A stretch of 64,000 nt of DNA, taken from the NCBI RefSeq assembly GCF_000613445.1, contig NZ_BAIZ01000012.1:1-64000 (forward strand). Reading direction: 5' to 3'. Below are positions 48,015-58,582 of the stretch, piece after piece (position 1 is the stretch's first letter; the number at the start of each line of letters is the position of its first letter). The notes below the pieces were generated by a model. The model made no database searches and was not told where the DNA came from. It was given only the letters and a program-made list of their open reading frames with translations. The stretch is from Hoylesella shahii DSM 15611 = JCM 12083. GTDB lineage: Bacteria > Bacteroidota > Bacteroidia > Bacteroidales > Bacteroidaceae. The position numbers and the translations under genes were made by a program.

Positions 48015-49491
48015 TCACTCCTTTCTGCATTACGGGCAAGGAGGGTAAACACCTCGCCCAAATTCTCTTTTGCGTATTGTCGTTTTAGTGCCTCGGGTGT
48101 GTCTAATGCACGTATCTTTCCATCCACCATGATAGACAAGCGGTGGCAATATTCGGCCTCGTCCATATAGTGTGTGGTAACAAAAATGGTTATTCCGCTC
48201 TGTGCAGCCTCGTAAATAAGCTGCCAAAACTGATGTCGTGTGTTGATGTCTACACCGCCTGTGGGCTCGTCTAAGAACACCACTTCGGGCCGATGCAATA
48301 TGCTTACCATGAAAGCTAGCTTTTGTTTAAAGCCTAGGGGGAGCGTTTTAACCAGTCGGTTGGCCTCGTTTTGCAACGTGAGTTTGTTTAGTAGTCGTTG
48401 GGTTTCGTGTTTAATGTCGGCTGGTTTCATGCCATAGATGCCGCCAAAGAGTCGGATATTCTCTGTAAGAGTGAGGTCTTCGTAAAGCGAAAAACGCTGA
48501 CTCATGTAGCCTATGCGCCGCTTGATGGCTTCGTGTTGCGTGCTAACATCAAAACCGGCCACGGTGGCTTGTCCGCTTGAAGGCTTACTAAGCCCCGAGA
48601 GAATGCGCATGGCCGTGGTCTTGCCTGCACCATTGGCACCTAGAAAACCAAAGATCTCGCCCCGTTGCACATCGAACGAAATATCGTCTACGGCATTAAA
48701 CGTGCCGAAGGTCTTTACCAAATGGCTCACATGGATAATGGTTTCGTTCTTGCAGGCATGGTTGTTGGCGCTTGGATGGTTGTTGGATGGTTGTGGTTGG
48801 CACTCCTTATTAATATAGAAGGGGTGCATCTCGTTGGGCGTTTGCGGTGCATGGGGCGTGGTAAGTGCCGATGGAAGGGGTAGAGAGGTGATGTCGTCGC
48901 AGCGGTTTATCTCCTCTTGATAGGGCGTAGAAACAAGGATGGTGATGCCTTGTTGTTTCAATCGGGCAAGCATATCCCAAAACTCGGTGCGCGAAACGGG
49001 GTCGACACCTGTGGTTGGTTCGTCTAATAGCAGCACGCTGGTTGGTGGATAAGTGCGCAACTAAGGGCTAGTTTTTGTTTCATGCCACCTGATAGTGCAC
49101 CGGCGCGCCTGTTCTTAAAGCGTTCAATTTGTCTGTAGATGTCTTTAATGATGGGATAGCCTTCCTCAATGGTTGTACCAAAGAGTGTGGCGAAGAAGCG
49201 TAAGTTCTCTTCAACGGTGAGATCGGGGTATAGACTAAAGCGTCCTGGCATGTAACCCACGCGCTGCCGAATGTGTTTCAGTCCACTTACTACGTCGAAA
49301 CCATCTACCGATGCCGTGCCACTAGAAGGCAAAATCAAGGTGGCCAAGATGCGAAACATCGAGGTCTTGCCTGTTCCGTCGGGGCCAATAAGTCCGTGCA
49401 GCGACCCTTTGGCCACGTTAAACGAGAAATCCCTCAGGGCTTGTATCTCGCCATAGCTTTTGCAGACGTTGTTTACTTCGATGGCGTTCAT
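48011..49491 (-). CDS. Fused dual-ATPase ABC transporter subunit, one apparent frameshift
   Basis: About 493 residues carrying two nucleotide-binding domains. Domain 1: Walker A GPDGTGKTS, signature LSGGMKQKLALS, Walker B VLLLDEPTTGVDP. Domain 2 (from about residue 245): Walker A GANGAGKTT, a degenerate signature LPLGFKQKL, Walker B VVFLDEPTGGVDI, H-loop VTTHYMDEAE. The frame breaks near 49045 (CCAGCG(G)TGCTG), where one added G joins IHQPA to VLLLDEPTTG. This matches the YbhF/RbbA-like ATPase of HlyD-TolC efflux systems. Overlaps the HlyD stop by 4 nt. Confidence 0.9.
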
Positions 49492-50381
49492 AACTTCATT
49501 TCTCCATACATGCCAATCTTGATGTAGCCATTGTTTTTCACACTCACCTTTACGGCGTACACTTGGTCGGCCCTTTCGTCGTTGGTAAGAATACTTTTGG
49601 GGGTAAATTCAGCCTTTGGCGAAATCCATGTAACAAGACCTTGGTAAGTGTGTTGGGTGTTGTTGCCATAATCGGCAAATACCTTTACACGCTGTCCCAC
49701 GCGCACTTTAGCCAGCTGTGTGGAGGTGATGTATGCGCGGAGGGTCATGTTTCGCGTGTCGGCCACCTTGAAAAGCGGTCGGCCAATGGTTGCAAACTCA
49801 CCCTGTTCGGCATATTTCTCTAGCACAGTTCCTGTTATTGGTGATTTGATGCGACATTTTTCCAGTTGGTCCAACACCTCATAACGCTGAATATCGGCAG
49901 CACTCATCTGACTGTTTAGGCTTCGAGTGCTGTTTTGCAACAGCGACAATTGCCCCTGTAGTTGTTTTTGTAGCACGGCCACAGCATTCTGTGCATCGTC
50001 AAGTTGTTTGCTAGTGGCAGCGCCATCTTTAAGTAAAGCCTCGGTTCGGCGTTGTTCTATAAGGGCCTTATTGATTTGTTGTTGCAGAGCAGCAATTTGT
50101 GCTTGCACGTTGGGACGTTGGTTGGCAAGCACCTCCTTGCTGACTCCCATCTGCTTAGCCTTTAGTTGTAGTTGTACAGTGTCGATGAGTCCCACTTGCT
50201 GTCCGACCTTAACGGCTGTTCCCTCGGTGAGGTTTAGCACCATCAGTCTGCCCGTTCCTTCGGCCGAAACGGTTACTTCTGTTGCTTCAAAGATGCCCGT
50301 GGCATCGTATTCTTTATCGTTACTGCCACAAGCTGCAGCTAATAGTGCAAGTGTGGCGATGGTTATTAATGGATGTTTCAT
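49488..50381 (-). CDS. HlyD/MFP-type periplasmic adaptor lipoprotein
   Basis: 297 residues. Signal and lipobox LLAAACGSNDKEYD, so probably anchored in the inner membrane. Barrel-sandwich start (TGIFEATEVTVSAEGTGRLM), a coiled-coil hairpin (about residues 75-165, rich in QAQIAALQQQINKALIEQ), then the lipoyl return KCRIKSPITGTVLEKYAEQG and beta-barrel (RNMTLRAYITSTQLAKVRVG). Bridges the ABC exporter to the TolC-like channel. Translationally coupled to the ATPase. A REP-like element separates it from the TolC gene. Confidence 0.93.
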   Translation of the reverse strand: MKHPLITIATLALLAAACGSNDKEYDATGIFEATEVTVSAEGTGRLMVLNLTEGTAVKVGQQVGLIDTVQLQLKAKQMGVSKEVLANQRPNVQAQIAALQQQINKALIEQRRTEALLKDGAATSKQLDDAQNAVAVLQKQLQGQLSLLQNSTRSLNSQMSAADIQRYEVLDQLEKCRIKSPITGTVLEKYAEQGEFATIGRPLFKVADTRNMTLRAYITSTQLAKVRVGQRVKVFADYGNNTQHTYQGLVTWISPKAEFTPKSILTNDERADQVYAVKVSVKNNGYIKIGMYGEMKL

Positions 50382-50399
50382 GTTAATTGTGTTGTTTGG

Positions 50400-50537
50400 G
50401 CCTCACCCCCAGCCCCTCTCCAAGGGAGAGGGGAGTGAAATGCCTTGTTGGAGCGTGGTTGTTATGTTTGTTAGTCCTTGTTGTTGCCTTACATATTACT
50501 CCCCTCTCCCTTGGAGAGGGGTCGGGGGTGAGGCCGG
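50400..50537. repeat. Paired REP-like element, copy 5 (within efflux operon)
   Basis: Two inverted 40-nt arms (50400-50437, 50498-50537) with the standard inner palindrome. The right arm touches the TolC-gene stop codon. The loop is homologous to copy 4 and, inverted, to copy 6. Confidence 0.92.
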
Positions 50538-51841
50538 TTAGGGCGTGGCTTGTTTTGGGATTGTGGGTTCTCCCTTTACATACTTCAAGTTATAAATCCC
50601 TTGTAACATCTCCACTTCGTGGGTAGAGCGATTTATTTTTGCGTTGTTTTCGCGCGTAATCTCCTGCAACAAGCTATTGGTGTCGATAATGCCGTTAGCA
50701 AGTTTGGCTTCGGCAGCCCGTCTCACATTCTGTCTAAGCACCACAATCTCGTTATCAGAATTTAGAATTTGGCGCTTGCTTTCAATGGCAGCTTGCTGTT
50801 TTATCGTTTCTAGCCGATTGTTGAACAAAAATAATTCGCGAGCGTTTTCAATCTCGGCCAGTGATACTTTTAAGCGTTGCATGTTGTTGCGATGTGTGTA
50901 TAGATTGCCAATGCTCCACGCAAGACGAACGCCAGCAATGGCATTGAACGATGGCGACCTACTGTTCATATCCTTAAACATGTCGAAACCGGGATAGCCA
51001 TAATAGGCTTGCCCGAAAATACTCAATGTGGGAAGCAGCGAACTATGCAATGCGCGTTGCTGCGAAGCCACAAGGCGCAGTTGCAGGTCGATGACTTTAA
51101 GCTCAGGTCGAACATCTTCTGCAGTCTCTTGATTATCTGTTGATGTTGGTTTTTCAATGCTGTCGATGCGGTCAACGTTGCAAAACAAAGCCAACATTTG
51201 GCAAAGCGCCTGTCGTGCGTGTTGCAGTTCGCTGGTGGTTTGCATGGCCGTTAGTCTTTCGGCTCTCAGTTGGTCAACATCGCTTTGCAAGGCTACGCCT
51301 TGTTTTTGCAGTGCAGCAAGTTTGTTTTCATTGCTTAGCAACAGCGTTTGTAGGTCGGTGTTAAGTTGCAAACGCTCGTCGATGAGCAAGATACCAAAAT
51401 ACAAGTCGTTCACTCTTTGGCGCACTTGATAGAGCGAAACATCTGTTTGGGCCTCGTTGGCTTGCTGTTGTAGCAATGCCACTTGCTTTGTGCGCCAATC
51501 CTTCCGCCATCCCACAGCATTTGGTTTACATCAACGCCCACGCGGTATTGTTCTTTAGCAAGTCCGCGCAGGTCTCGACCCATAGCTGTTAGCATGCCGT
51601 TAAGCTCACTGGGAAGCTCTGCCACGCGGTTTTGCATTGTGGCTTGGGCTGTTGCTTGCACCTGTGGCAACCATCCTTTCTTCAGGTTGGCAATGGTGAG
51701 GGCTGTGGATTGCGCATACAGGGCGCGCCGTTTGATGAGAGGAAAATTGTGTTGTGCTTGCCGTTGGCAAGCCTCAAGCGACACTTGGGCAAGGCAAGCG
51801 GTGGCACACAGCAAGGCGATGGATAATAATGTATATTTCAT
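50538..51841 (-). CDS. TolC-like outer-membrane efflux protein, one apparent frameshift
   Basis: About 434 residues after repair. Signal MKYTLLSIALLCATACLAQ. Two OEP-type repeats: N-terminal SLEACQRQAQHNFPLIKRRA and C-terminal half around VRLAWSIGNLYTHRNNMQR, with long helices (EIENARELFLFNNRLETIKQ). The frame breaks near 51500: one added base in AAGC(N)AAGTGG joins RIGAQSK to QVALLQQQANEAQ. First gene of the efflux operon, with a -7 box upstream, divergent from an AraC regulator that probably controls it. Confidence 0.9.
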
Positions 51842-51868
51842 CTTATTTGCGGTTTACTTTTCTTGGTG

Positions 51869-51876
51869 CAAAGTTA
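51869..51876 (-). promoter_or_regulatory. Predicted -7 promoter box of the efflux operon
   Basis: The minus strand reads TAACTTTG, 28 nt before the TolC-like start codon. Confidence 0.65.
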
Positions 51877-51973
51877 GGTGGTTTTAGTAGCGTTGTTGTT
51901 ATCTTTTACGGCCTAGAAATGTTCTTTTGGTAGCTTTTTATGTGTAAGAAGTTTACAATTGAGGTTTAATTAT

Positions 51974-51981
51974 TATCTTTG
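51974..51981 (+). promoter_or_regulatory. Predicted -7 promoter box of the AraC-type regulator gene
   Basis: TATCTTTG, 22 nt before the ATG at 52003. Faces away from the efflux promoter; 97 nt lie between the two boxes. Confidence 0.65.
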
Positions 51982-52002
51982 CGGGGTGTAAAAGCATTTA
52001 AC

Positions 52003-52902
52003 ATGGAACAGAAAAATATCGAGACACTAACGCTAAAGGAGATAAAAAACCGACTGGAAGGGCAGGTAGCAGCCACTGATATGCCCATGATGGAACCAGG
52101 GTTTGCGATGCTTTATGGTGGAAAACGCCAGTTTGGTAAGGCTGCAGTTCCTCATTGTCCTTATCGTTTACCAGGCATTCGCATAGGTCTTTTTATTAAA
52201 GGCGAAGCGCAAATAACGCTCAATCTCATCCCTAGGCATCTTAGTGGCAACACCTTAACCTTCTTTTGCGATGGAGCAATATTGCAGATAGATGGTATAA
52301 GCAACGACAGCGACGTGCGTGGCGTGCTTGTTGAGCCATGGTTGATGAACGAACTGTTTCCGCAGGGCGTGCCAGCAATGTTTAACGGACAGGTGAAAGA
52401 TGCACTGATGTCTGTAGACGATAGTACGTTTGCAAAAATTCAGCATCTGTACGAAGCATTGGCACTGGTGCTTCGCGATAAACCCGTATCTCGTTCGGCA
52501 GCCTTGTCCATCATTTCGGCCCTGTGTTGTGTGTATAGCGAGTATTATGTTCGTGTGTCAGCGCATCCCGCCGAAGCTCCTTCTAGGCAGCGAATGTTGT
52601 TTGATGCTTTTATCGCTTTAGTGAACGAACATGCCAAGAGTGAACATAATTTGGCTTTTTATGCCGACAAACTATGCTTGTCGCAGCGCTATCTTAGTAG
52701 GGTGGTGTGGCAAACCAGTGGCGTTTATGCCAAAGAATGGATAGACCGCGCTGTGATAACCGAGGCCAAAGTGATGTTGCGACATGGACAAATGGCTGTT
52801 GCGGCCATCTCGGATGCCTTAAACTTTCCTAATCCTAGCTTCTTTAATAAGTACTTTAAACGGCAAACGGGACAAACACCCTTGGCATTTAGGAATGGAT
52901 AG
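52003..52902 (+). CDS. AraC family transcriptional regulator
   Basis: 299 residues from MEQKNIETLTLKEIKNRL. An N-terminal effector-sensing cupin-like domain (residues 20-170), then two helix-turn-helix motifs at the C-terminus: LAFYADKLCLSQRYLSRVVW and MAVAAISDALNFPNPSFFNK, ending RQTGQTPLAFRNG as usual for the family. Divergently placed from the TolC-HlyD-ABC operon with a 161-nt shared promoter region, which suggests it controls that exporter. Effector unknown. Intact. Confidence 0.93.
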   Translation: MEQKNIETLTLKEIKNRLEGQVAATDMPMMEPGFAMLYGGKRQFGKAAVPHCPYRLPGIRIGLFIKGEAQITLNLIPRHLSGNTLTFFCDGAILQIDGISNDSDVRGVLVEPWLMNELFPQGVPAMFNGQVKDALMSVDDSTFAKIQHLYEALALVLRDKPVSRSAALSIISALCCVYSEYYVRVSAHPAEAPSRQRMLFDAFIALVNEHAKSEHNLAFYADKLCLSQRYLSRVVWQTSGVYAKEWIDRAVITEAKVMLRHGQMAVAAISDALNFPNPSFFNKYFKRQTGQTPLAFRNG

Positions 52903-53017
52903 CATGTGTGTTTTTGGTATGTATAACAGAGAGTGAATGGAACAGATATTGGAACAGAAATAGTTGTAATGCCTGCAAAAAGTGTTCGCATAAGTTGCGA
53001 AGGTTGATTATTCTGGC

Positions 53018-53025
53018 TATCTTTG
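53018..53025 (+). promoter_or_regulatory. Predicted -7 promoter box of the higBA pair
   Basis: TATCTTTG, 18 nt before the toxin ATG at 53044. Confidence 0.6.
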
Positions 53026-53043
53026 CAAAAAGAAACAGCAAAG

Positions 53044-53361
53044 ATGGAAATAACCTTTGAGCAAGAATATTTGAGGGAGCTGTTTTATTTGGGTAAAACT
53101 CATGATAAGAAACATCGTTTTCAACCGCAAGTTATACGGAAGTATATTAATGTGTTGAACCTGATGAACTCGCTTAATAGTACAGAAGACATGTATCGCT
53201 TTACCTCTTTGCATTATGAAAAGTTGGTAGGTGACAAGGTCGGGCGTGAGTCTGTGCGAGTTAATGACCAATATCGTATTGAATTTCGCACGGAAATTAA
53301 ATCCGGAGAGCGGATTGTTACCGTTTGCAACATATTGGAATTGTCAAACCATTATAAATAA
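53044..53361 (+). CDS. RelE/HigB-like toxin
   Basis: 105 residues from MEITFEQEYLRELFYLGKTH. ParE/RelE fold features: a long N-terminal helix pair (FQPQVIRKYINVLNLMN), LHYEKLVGDKVGRESVRVN, and the strand DQYRIEFRTEIKSGERIVTV. HigB toxins cut mRNA on the ribosome. Toxin-first order and a following XRE antitoxin 6 nt away identify a HigBA-type module. Confidence 0.85.
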   Translation: MEITFEQEYLRELFYLGKTHDKKHRFQPQVIRKYINVLNLMNSLNSTEDMYRFTSLHYEKLVGDKVGRESVRVNDQYRIEFRTEIKSGERIVTVCNILELSNHYK

Positions 53362-53367
53362 AATGAT

Positions 53368-53678
53368 ATGTCTAGTTTAGGTTATGGCTTTTATGCCACA
53401 CATCCTGGCGAAGTGCTTAAAGACGAATTGGAGGCAAGGGGCATATCCCAGCGTAAGTTCGCCGAAAGTATCGGCATGGCTTATTCGGTTCTAAACGAAC
53501 TATTGAATGGGCGTAGGCCGTTGAGTACCACTTCTGCCTTATGTTTGAAGCGGCTTTGGACATTCCTGCCGAGCCCTTAATGGAATTACAGATGAAGTAC
53601 AACATGCAGGTTGCACGAAAGGATACTACGTTGGCAACCCGTTTGAAGAAGATAACAAAAGCGGTGGCTAGGTCTTAA
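53368..53678 (+). CDS. HigA-type XRE antitoxin, one apparent frameshift
   Basis: About 103 residues after repair. N-terminal THPGEVLKDELEARGISQRK is the HigA hallmark, followed by the HTH (FAESIGMAYSVLNELLNGRR). The frame breaks near 53543: adding one A in GCCTTA(A)TG joins TSAL to MFEAALDIPAEPLMEL, with the C-terminus TRLKKITKAVARS. If the break were real the antitoxin would lose its C-terminal third beside an intact toxin, so an error is more likely. It represses its own operon in known HigBA systems. Confidence 0.85.
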
Positions 53679-53857
53679 CGTTGTTGGTACAATGCTGTTT
53701 GCTGTCTTCTTGTGGTGCTGTTGTTCGGTGCTTAAAGACAGTTGCCAACGCTTGTTTCACTTCATCTATTTCAGCTAGCCTTTACGCTGCAATAAGTTAA
53801 GTTATCCCAACAGCGCGTATTTATTTGTTTTTCATCTGTTTTTTCAGAGATATTTAT

Positions 53858-53865
53858 TAACTTTG
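53858..53865 (+). promoter_or_regulatory. Predicted -7 promoter box of eno
   Basis: TAACTTTG followed by a 49-nt leader to the eno ATG. Confidence 0.65.
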
Positions 53866-53905
53866 CAAGAGTTTAATACGGACATTTTTTTATTTAATTA
53901 AATAA

Positions 53906-55228
<1,323 letters not shown>

Positions 55229-55318
55229 GCAGATAAAAGGGATATGCTTGCCAAATAACGGGCCATAGACGCCTAATGGCTTCGCGCCAACGAGATTTGG
55301 AAGCGTAACTAATAAGAT

Positions 55319-55350
55319 GGGGCGGCCTGTATGGGTCGCCCCTGTTTTAT
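55319..55350 (+). terminator. Intrinsic terminator of eno
   Basis: A stem GGGGCGGCC / GGGTCGCCCC with a TGTAT loop, then TGTTTTAT. Confidence 0.85.
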
Positions 55351-55353
55351 ACA

Positions 55354-55525
55354 AGGCCTCACCCCCAACCCCTCTCCGAGGGGAGAGGGGAGTAGTATGT
55401 AATGCAACAACAAGGCAAACAATAAAGAATGTAAGGTAATTTCAAGGACAAACAAGCATAACCACCATGCCCCAACAAGGCATTTCACTCCCCTCTCCCT
55501 TGGAGAGGGGTCGGGGGTGAGGCCG
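55354..55525. repeat. Paired REP-like element, copy 6
   Basis: Two inverted arms (55354-55398, 55487-55525). The loop, read on the minus strand, matches the loops of copies 4 and 5, so the element is inserted in inverted orientation. It fills most of the 350-nt eno-peroxidase gap. Confidence 0.92.
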
Positions 55526-55579
55526 GTAAAGGCCGGTAGGGGTTGAGGTGAGCCTGTTTATTTACTCATTAAAGATTTT

Positions 55580-56206
55580 ATGTACTCAAAACTCTATTTT
55601 CTCAGAACCTTAACCCTTGCTCTTTTCGCACTCTTTGCCTTCTCGGGCATGGCGCAAAAGAATGTTTATGGGTTTAAGGTAAAGGACGAAAACGGCCGAA
55701 TGGTGTCGTTATCAAAGTATCGTGGTAAGGTGTTGCTCATTGTTAACACGGCCACGCATTGTGGACTAACGCCTCAATACAAACCCTTGCAAGCGCTTTA
55801 CGAGAAATATCGCGATAAGGGACTGGTGGTTTTAGGCTTTCCTTGCAACCAATTTAAGGGACAAGCACCTGGTACGAACAAAGAGATTCGTCAATTTTGC
55901 GAGGCCAATTACGGTATCACTTTTCCACAATTTGCCAAGATTGATGTGAATGGAAAGAATGCCATTCCGCTTTATCGTTACCTCAAACGTCAGCAACCAT
56001 TTTTTGGTTACTTGATGAGCGACTCCATACAACGTGCCGAGTTTGAGCGTTTGCCAAAGGATGTGCCCATAAATGTGGAGTACGACATTCAATGGAACTT
56101 CACTAAATTTATCGTAGACCGCGAAGGGAAGGTGGTGAAACGCATCGAACCCAAAGACGCGATGGAGTATTTGGAAGAAGAAGTGGCGAAAGTTGTAGGG
56201 AAATAA
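55580..56206 (+). CDS. Glutathione peroxidase family protein, exported
   Basis: 208 residues with a signal segment (TLTLALFALFAFSGMAQ). Thioredoxin fold: the active-site Cys in VNTATHCGLTPQY (about residue 62; Cys, not selenocysteine), second motif LGFPCNQFKGQAPG, and the Trp-Asn of IQWNFTKFIVDREGK. Probably reduces peroxides in the periplasm with a thioredoxin-like donor, as most bacterial GPx-like proteins do. Convergent with hcp; a bidirectional terminator lies between. Confidence 0.92.
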   Translation: MYSKLYFLRTLTLALFALFAFSGMAQKNVYGFKVKDENGRMVSLSKYRGKVLLIVNTATHCGLTPQYKPLQALYEKYRDKGLVVLGFPCNQFKGQAPGTNKEIRQFCEANYGITFPQFAKIDVNGKNAIPLYRYLKRQQPFFGYLMSDSIQRAEFERLPKDVPINVEYDIQWNFTKFIVDREGKVVKRIEPKDAMEYLEEEVAKVVGK

Positions 56207-56312
56207 GGTTAAAAAGCGGGGCGATTAGGCTAGCCTAACTTGGTTGAAAGAACTGTGCAAGCTTGCTTAATTACCCCATATATTTCCTACCAGCTAGTGC
56301 TTTTGTAAGCAG

Positions 56313-56361
56313 AAATCTGGCCAATCAGTCCTGCTAGGCAGGGCCAATTGGCCAGATTTTA
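56313..56361. terminator. Bidirectional terminator between peroxidase and hcp genes
   Basis: A stem AATCTGGCCAAT / ATTGGCCAGATT with T-rich and A-rich flanks on both sides, between convergent genes. Confidence 0.85.
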
Positions 56362-56383
56362 TCGTTTAAGGATGGCTGACGCC

Positions 56384-58036
56384 TTATCCAATCATTCGTT
56401 TCAGGTCTTCTTCAACGGTGGTAATGCCGCCAAGTCCAAACTGTTCTACCAGCACTTTCAGCACGCCAGGCGAAACAAAGGCGGGCAGAGTGGGACCGAT
56501 GTGGATGTTCTTAACGCCCAACGAGAGCAGGGCGAGCAACACGATAACCGCCTTTTGCTCGTACCAAGCAATGTTGAATGCAAGTGGTAGGTCGTTGATG
56601 TCGGCCGCACCAAATATCTCTTTCAACTTCAAAGCCACCACTGCCCAAGTGTACGAGTCGTTGCATTGACCTGCATCGAGCACGCGGGGGATGCCATTGA
56701 TGTCGCCGAGGTTAAGTTTGTTGTACTTAAACTTGGCACAACCCGAAGTGAGGATAACCACATCGTGAGGCAACTGTTGGGCAAACTCCGTGTAATAGTC
56801 GCGACTGCGCATGCGTCCATCGCATCCGCCCATCACCACAAACTTGCGAATGGCTCCGCTTTTCACGGCATCTACAATCTTATCGGCCAGTGCAAATACC
56901 TGATTGTGGGCAAAACCGCCTACAATTTCACCCGTTTCAATCTCTGTTGGGGCCTCGCAGGTCTTGGCAATAGCAATCACTTCCGAGAAGTCTTTATGCC
57001 CATTGGCGTCGGCTTCGATATGTTTCCAACCGGGGAAGCCCGTAGAGTTCATCGTAAACACGCGGTCTTTGTAGTTAGCATTGGCCGAGGGAGGCACGAT
57101 GCAGTTGGTGGTAAACACGATAGGACCATTAAATGTGCTGAACTCTTCTTTCTGTTTCCACCACGCGTTGCCGTAGTTTCCAACCAGATGCTTATACTTT
57201 TTCAGTTCGGGATAATAGTGCGCGGGCAGCATTTCGCCGTGGGTGTACACGTCAACGCCCGTTCCTTCGGTTTGTTTCAGCAGCTCTTCGATGTCGTGCA
57301 AGTCGTGTCCCGAAATCAAGATGCCAGGGTTTTTGCCCACGCCAATGTTCACCTTGGTTATTTCGGGATGGCCATAGGTGGTGGAATTGGCCTTATCTAG
57401 CAGCGCCATAGCCGTTACGCCCCACTTGCCAGTATCGAGAACACAGTTTAGAAGCTGGTCCATTGGCGCATCAGGATTAGCGATAAGGGCCAGTGCATCG
57501 CCCATAAAGTCGGTTATGGTGGTGTCGGTATAACCCAATCTGCCTGCATGTTCGTAGTAAGCGGCCATACCTTTGAGGCCCAGAACAATTAGTTCTTTCA
57601 GCGAGCGCAGGTCTTCGTTCTCGTTGCGCAGCACACTTTCCTTACGGCTTTGTGCCTCGTAGTCGGCCTTTTCGCCGCCCCACACAATCTCGTGGTAATC
57701 AGGTAGCTCCACATTATGCTCCTTAGCGATGGCCAACAATTGCTTTTTCAGTGCGATACCCTTATCAACGCGGTTAAGGATGCTAGCATCATCGAAGTTG
57801 GCATTGGTGATACAAGCAAACAATGCGTCTACAAAATAGGAGTCAACGCCTGCAACACTCTGTGCGCCAGTCTTGCGAATGGCACGGTCGATGGTGGCAA
57901 CGCCACGCACCACGCCCAGTAGAAGGTCTTGATAATTGGATGTTGAAGCCTCTTTGCCACATACACCCTTGATGGTACAACCCATACCTTTAGCTGTTTC
58001 CTGACATTGGAAACAAAACATTTTATTCTCTATCAT
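56384..58036 (-). CDS. hcp: Hybrid cluster protein (hydroxylamine/NO reductase)
   Basis: 550 residues from [20 protein letters not shown]. The four N-terminal cysteines ([22 protein letters not shown]) hold the [4Fe-4S] cluster. The hybrid-cluster ligands are seen in [31 protein letters not shown] and [13 protein letters not shown]. Acts in nitric-oxide and hydroxylamine detoxification. The start at 58036 is preferred to an upstream frame that crosses the promoter box. Own promoter; intact. Confidence 0.96.
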   Translation of the reverse strand: MIENKMFCFQCQETAKGMGCTIKGVCGKEASTSNYQDLLLGVVRGVATIDRAIRKTGAQSVAGVDSYFVDALFACITNANFDDASILNRVDKGIALKKQLLAIAKEHNVELPDYHEIVWGGEKADYEAQSRKESVLRNENEDLRSLKELIVLGLKGMAAYYEHAGRLGYTDTTITDFMGDALALIANPDAPMDQLLNCVLDTGKWGVTAMALLDKANSTTYGHPEITKVNIGVGKNPGILISGHDLHDIEELLKQTEGTGVDVYTHGEMLPAHYYPELKKYKHLVGNYGNAWWKQKEEFSTFNGPIVFTTNCIVPPSANANYKDRVFTMNSTGFPGWKHIEADANGHKDFSEVIAIAKTCEAPTEIETGEIVGGFAHNQVFALADKIVDAVKSGAIRKFVVMGGCDGRMRSRDYYTEFAQQLPHDVVILTSGCAKFKYNKLNLGDINGIPRVLDAGQCNDSYTWAVVALKLKEIFGAADINDLPLAFNIAWYEQKAVIVLLALLSLGVKNIHIGPTLPAFVSPGVLKVLVEQFGLGGITTVEEDLKRMIG

Positions 58037-58072
58037 GCTGTTTTTGTATATTATTGCTTTAATTTTCGCCTG

Positions 58073-58101
58073 CAAAATTAATCGGTAAAGCAACGAGCAA
58101 A
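58073..58101 (-). promoter_or_regulatory. Promoter of hcp
   Basis: Minus strand: TTTG (complement of CAAA at 58098-58101), 17 nt, then TAATTTTG (58073-58080), 36 nt before the start codon. Confidence 0.7.
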
Positions 58102-58380
58102 GGGTAACAAATGTGTCCGAAGCATGGTTAATGTAAGTTAAATTTCCCTTCGCTTACCCTAGATAGCCTTTTCCTACCTACCAAAATGCTATGTATTGAG
58201 CGTTTCTCGCGCGCGTATATAATAAGGAATGGAGGAAGCTGTTGTTGTCTGTTTCAGTTTGGTTTGTGCTTGTTGCGCCCTCAAGTGCAATGCTATGCTG
58301 TGTGTACTGTTGTTTGGAGCTTGATAATAGCCGTTGTTTAATTTACATTAAATATCAAAAAAATGCAACAACATTGGTAG

Positions 58381-58396
58381 TAATTTTGTATCTTTG
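58381..58396 (+). promoter_or_regulatory. Predicted promoter of the cutC leader RNA
   Basis: Two overlapping-phase boxes side by side, TAATTTTG (58381-58388) and TATCTTTG (58389-58396). Transcription would start near 58403, about 180 nt before cutC. Confidence 0.65.
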
Positions 58397-58402
58397 CCAT
58401 GA

Positions 58403-58575
58403 GCGATGCGTAATAAACAAGTCGTGTAGTTAATGGAGGTGACTGTGAGGGCACCTTTAAGCATGGCTGCCTAGGCGCACGGCGCTCTAAAGCCTGCCCG
58501 TAATGGGTAAATGGGGTGCCTCATGTGGTGCAACATCCCCCATAGAAGCAGCAATATCTTAAACCAATGACATGA
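58403..58575 (+). ncRNA. Candidate structured leader or small RNA upstream of cutC
   Basis: Possible pairing of GAGGGCACC (58448-58456) with GGTGCCTC (58515-58522) encloses AGGCGC/GCGCTCT and CCC/GGG hairpins. The sequence is GC-rich compared with its AT-rich surroundings and ends before the cutC ATG. Not recognised as a known riboswitch, tmRNA, SRP RNA or RNase P RNA by eye. Confidence 0.45.
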
Positions 58576-58582
58576 ATATTGT

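Noticed and set aside
58403..58575. Signal recognition particle RNA, tmRNA or cobalamin/TPP riboswitch before cutC
   Set aside because: The GGAA-type SRP domain, tmRNA tRNA-like ends and riboswitch consensus cores were looked for and not found.
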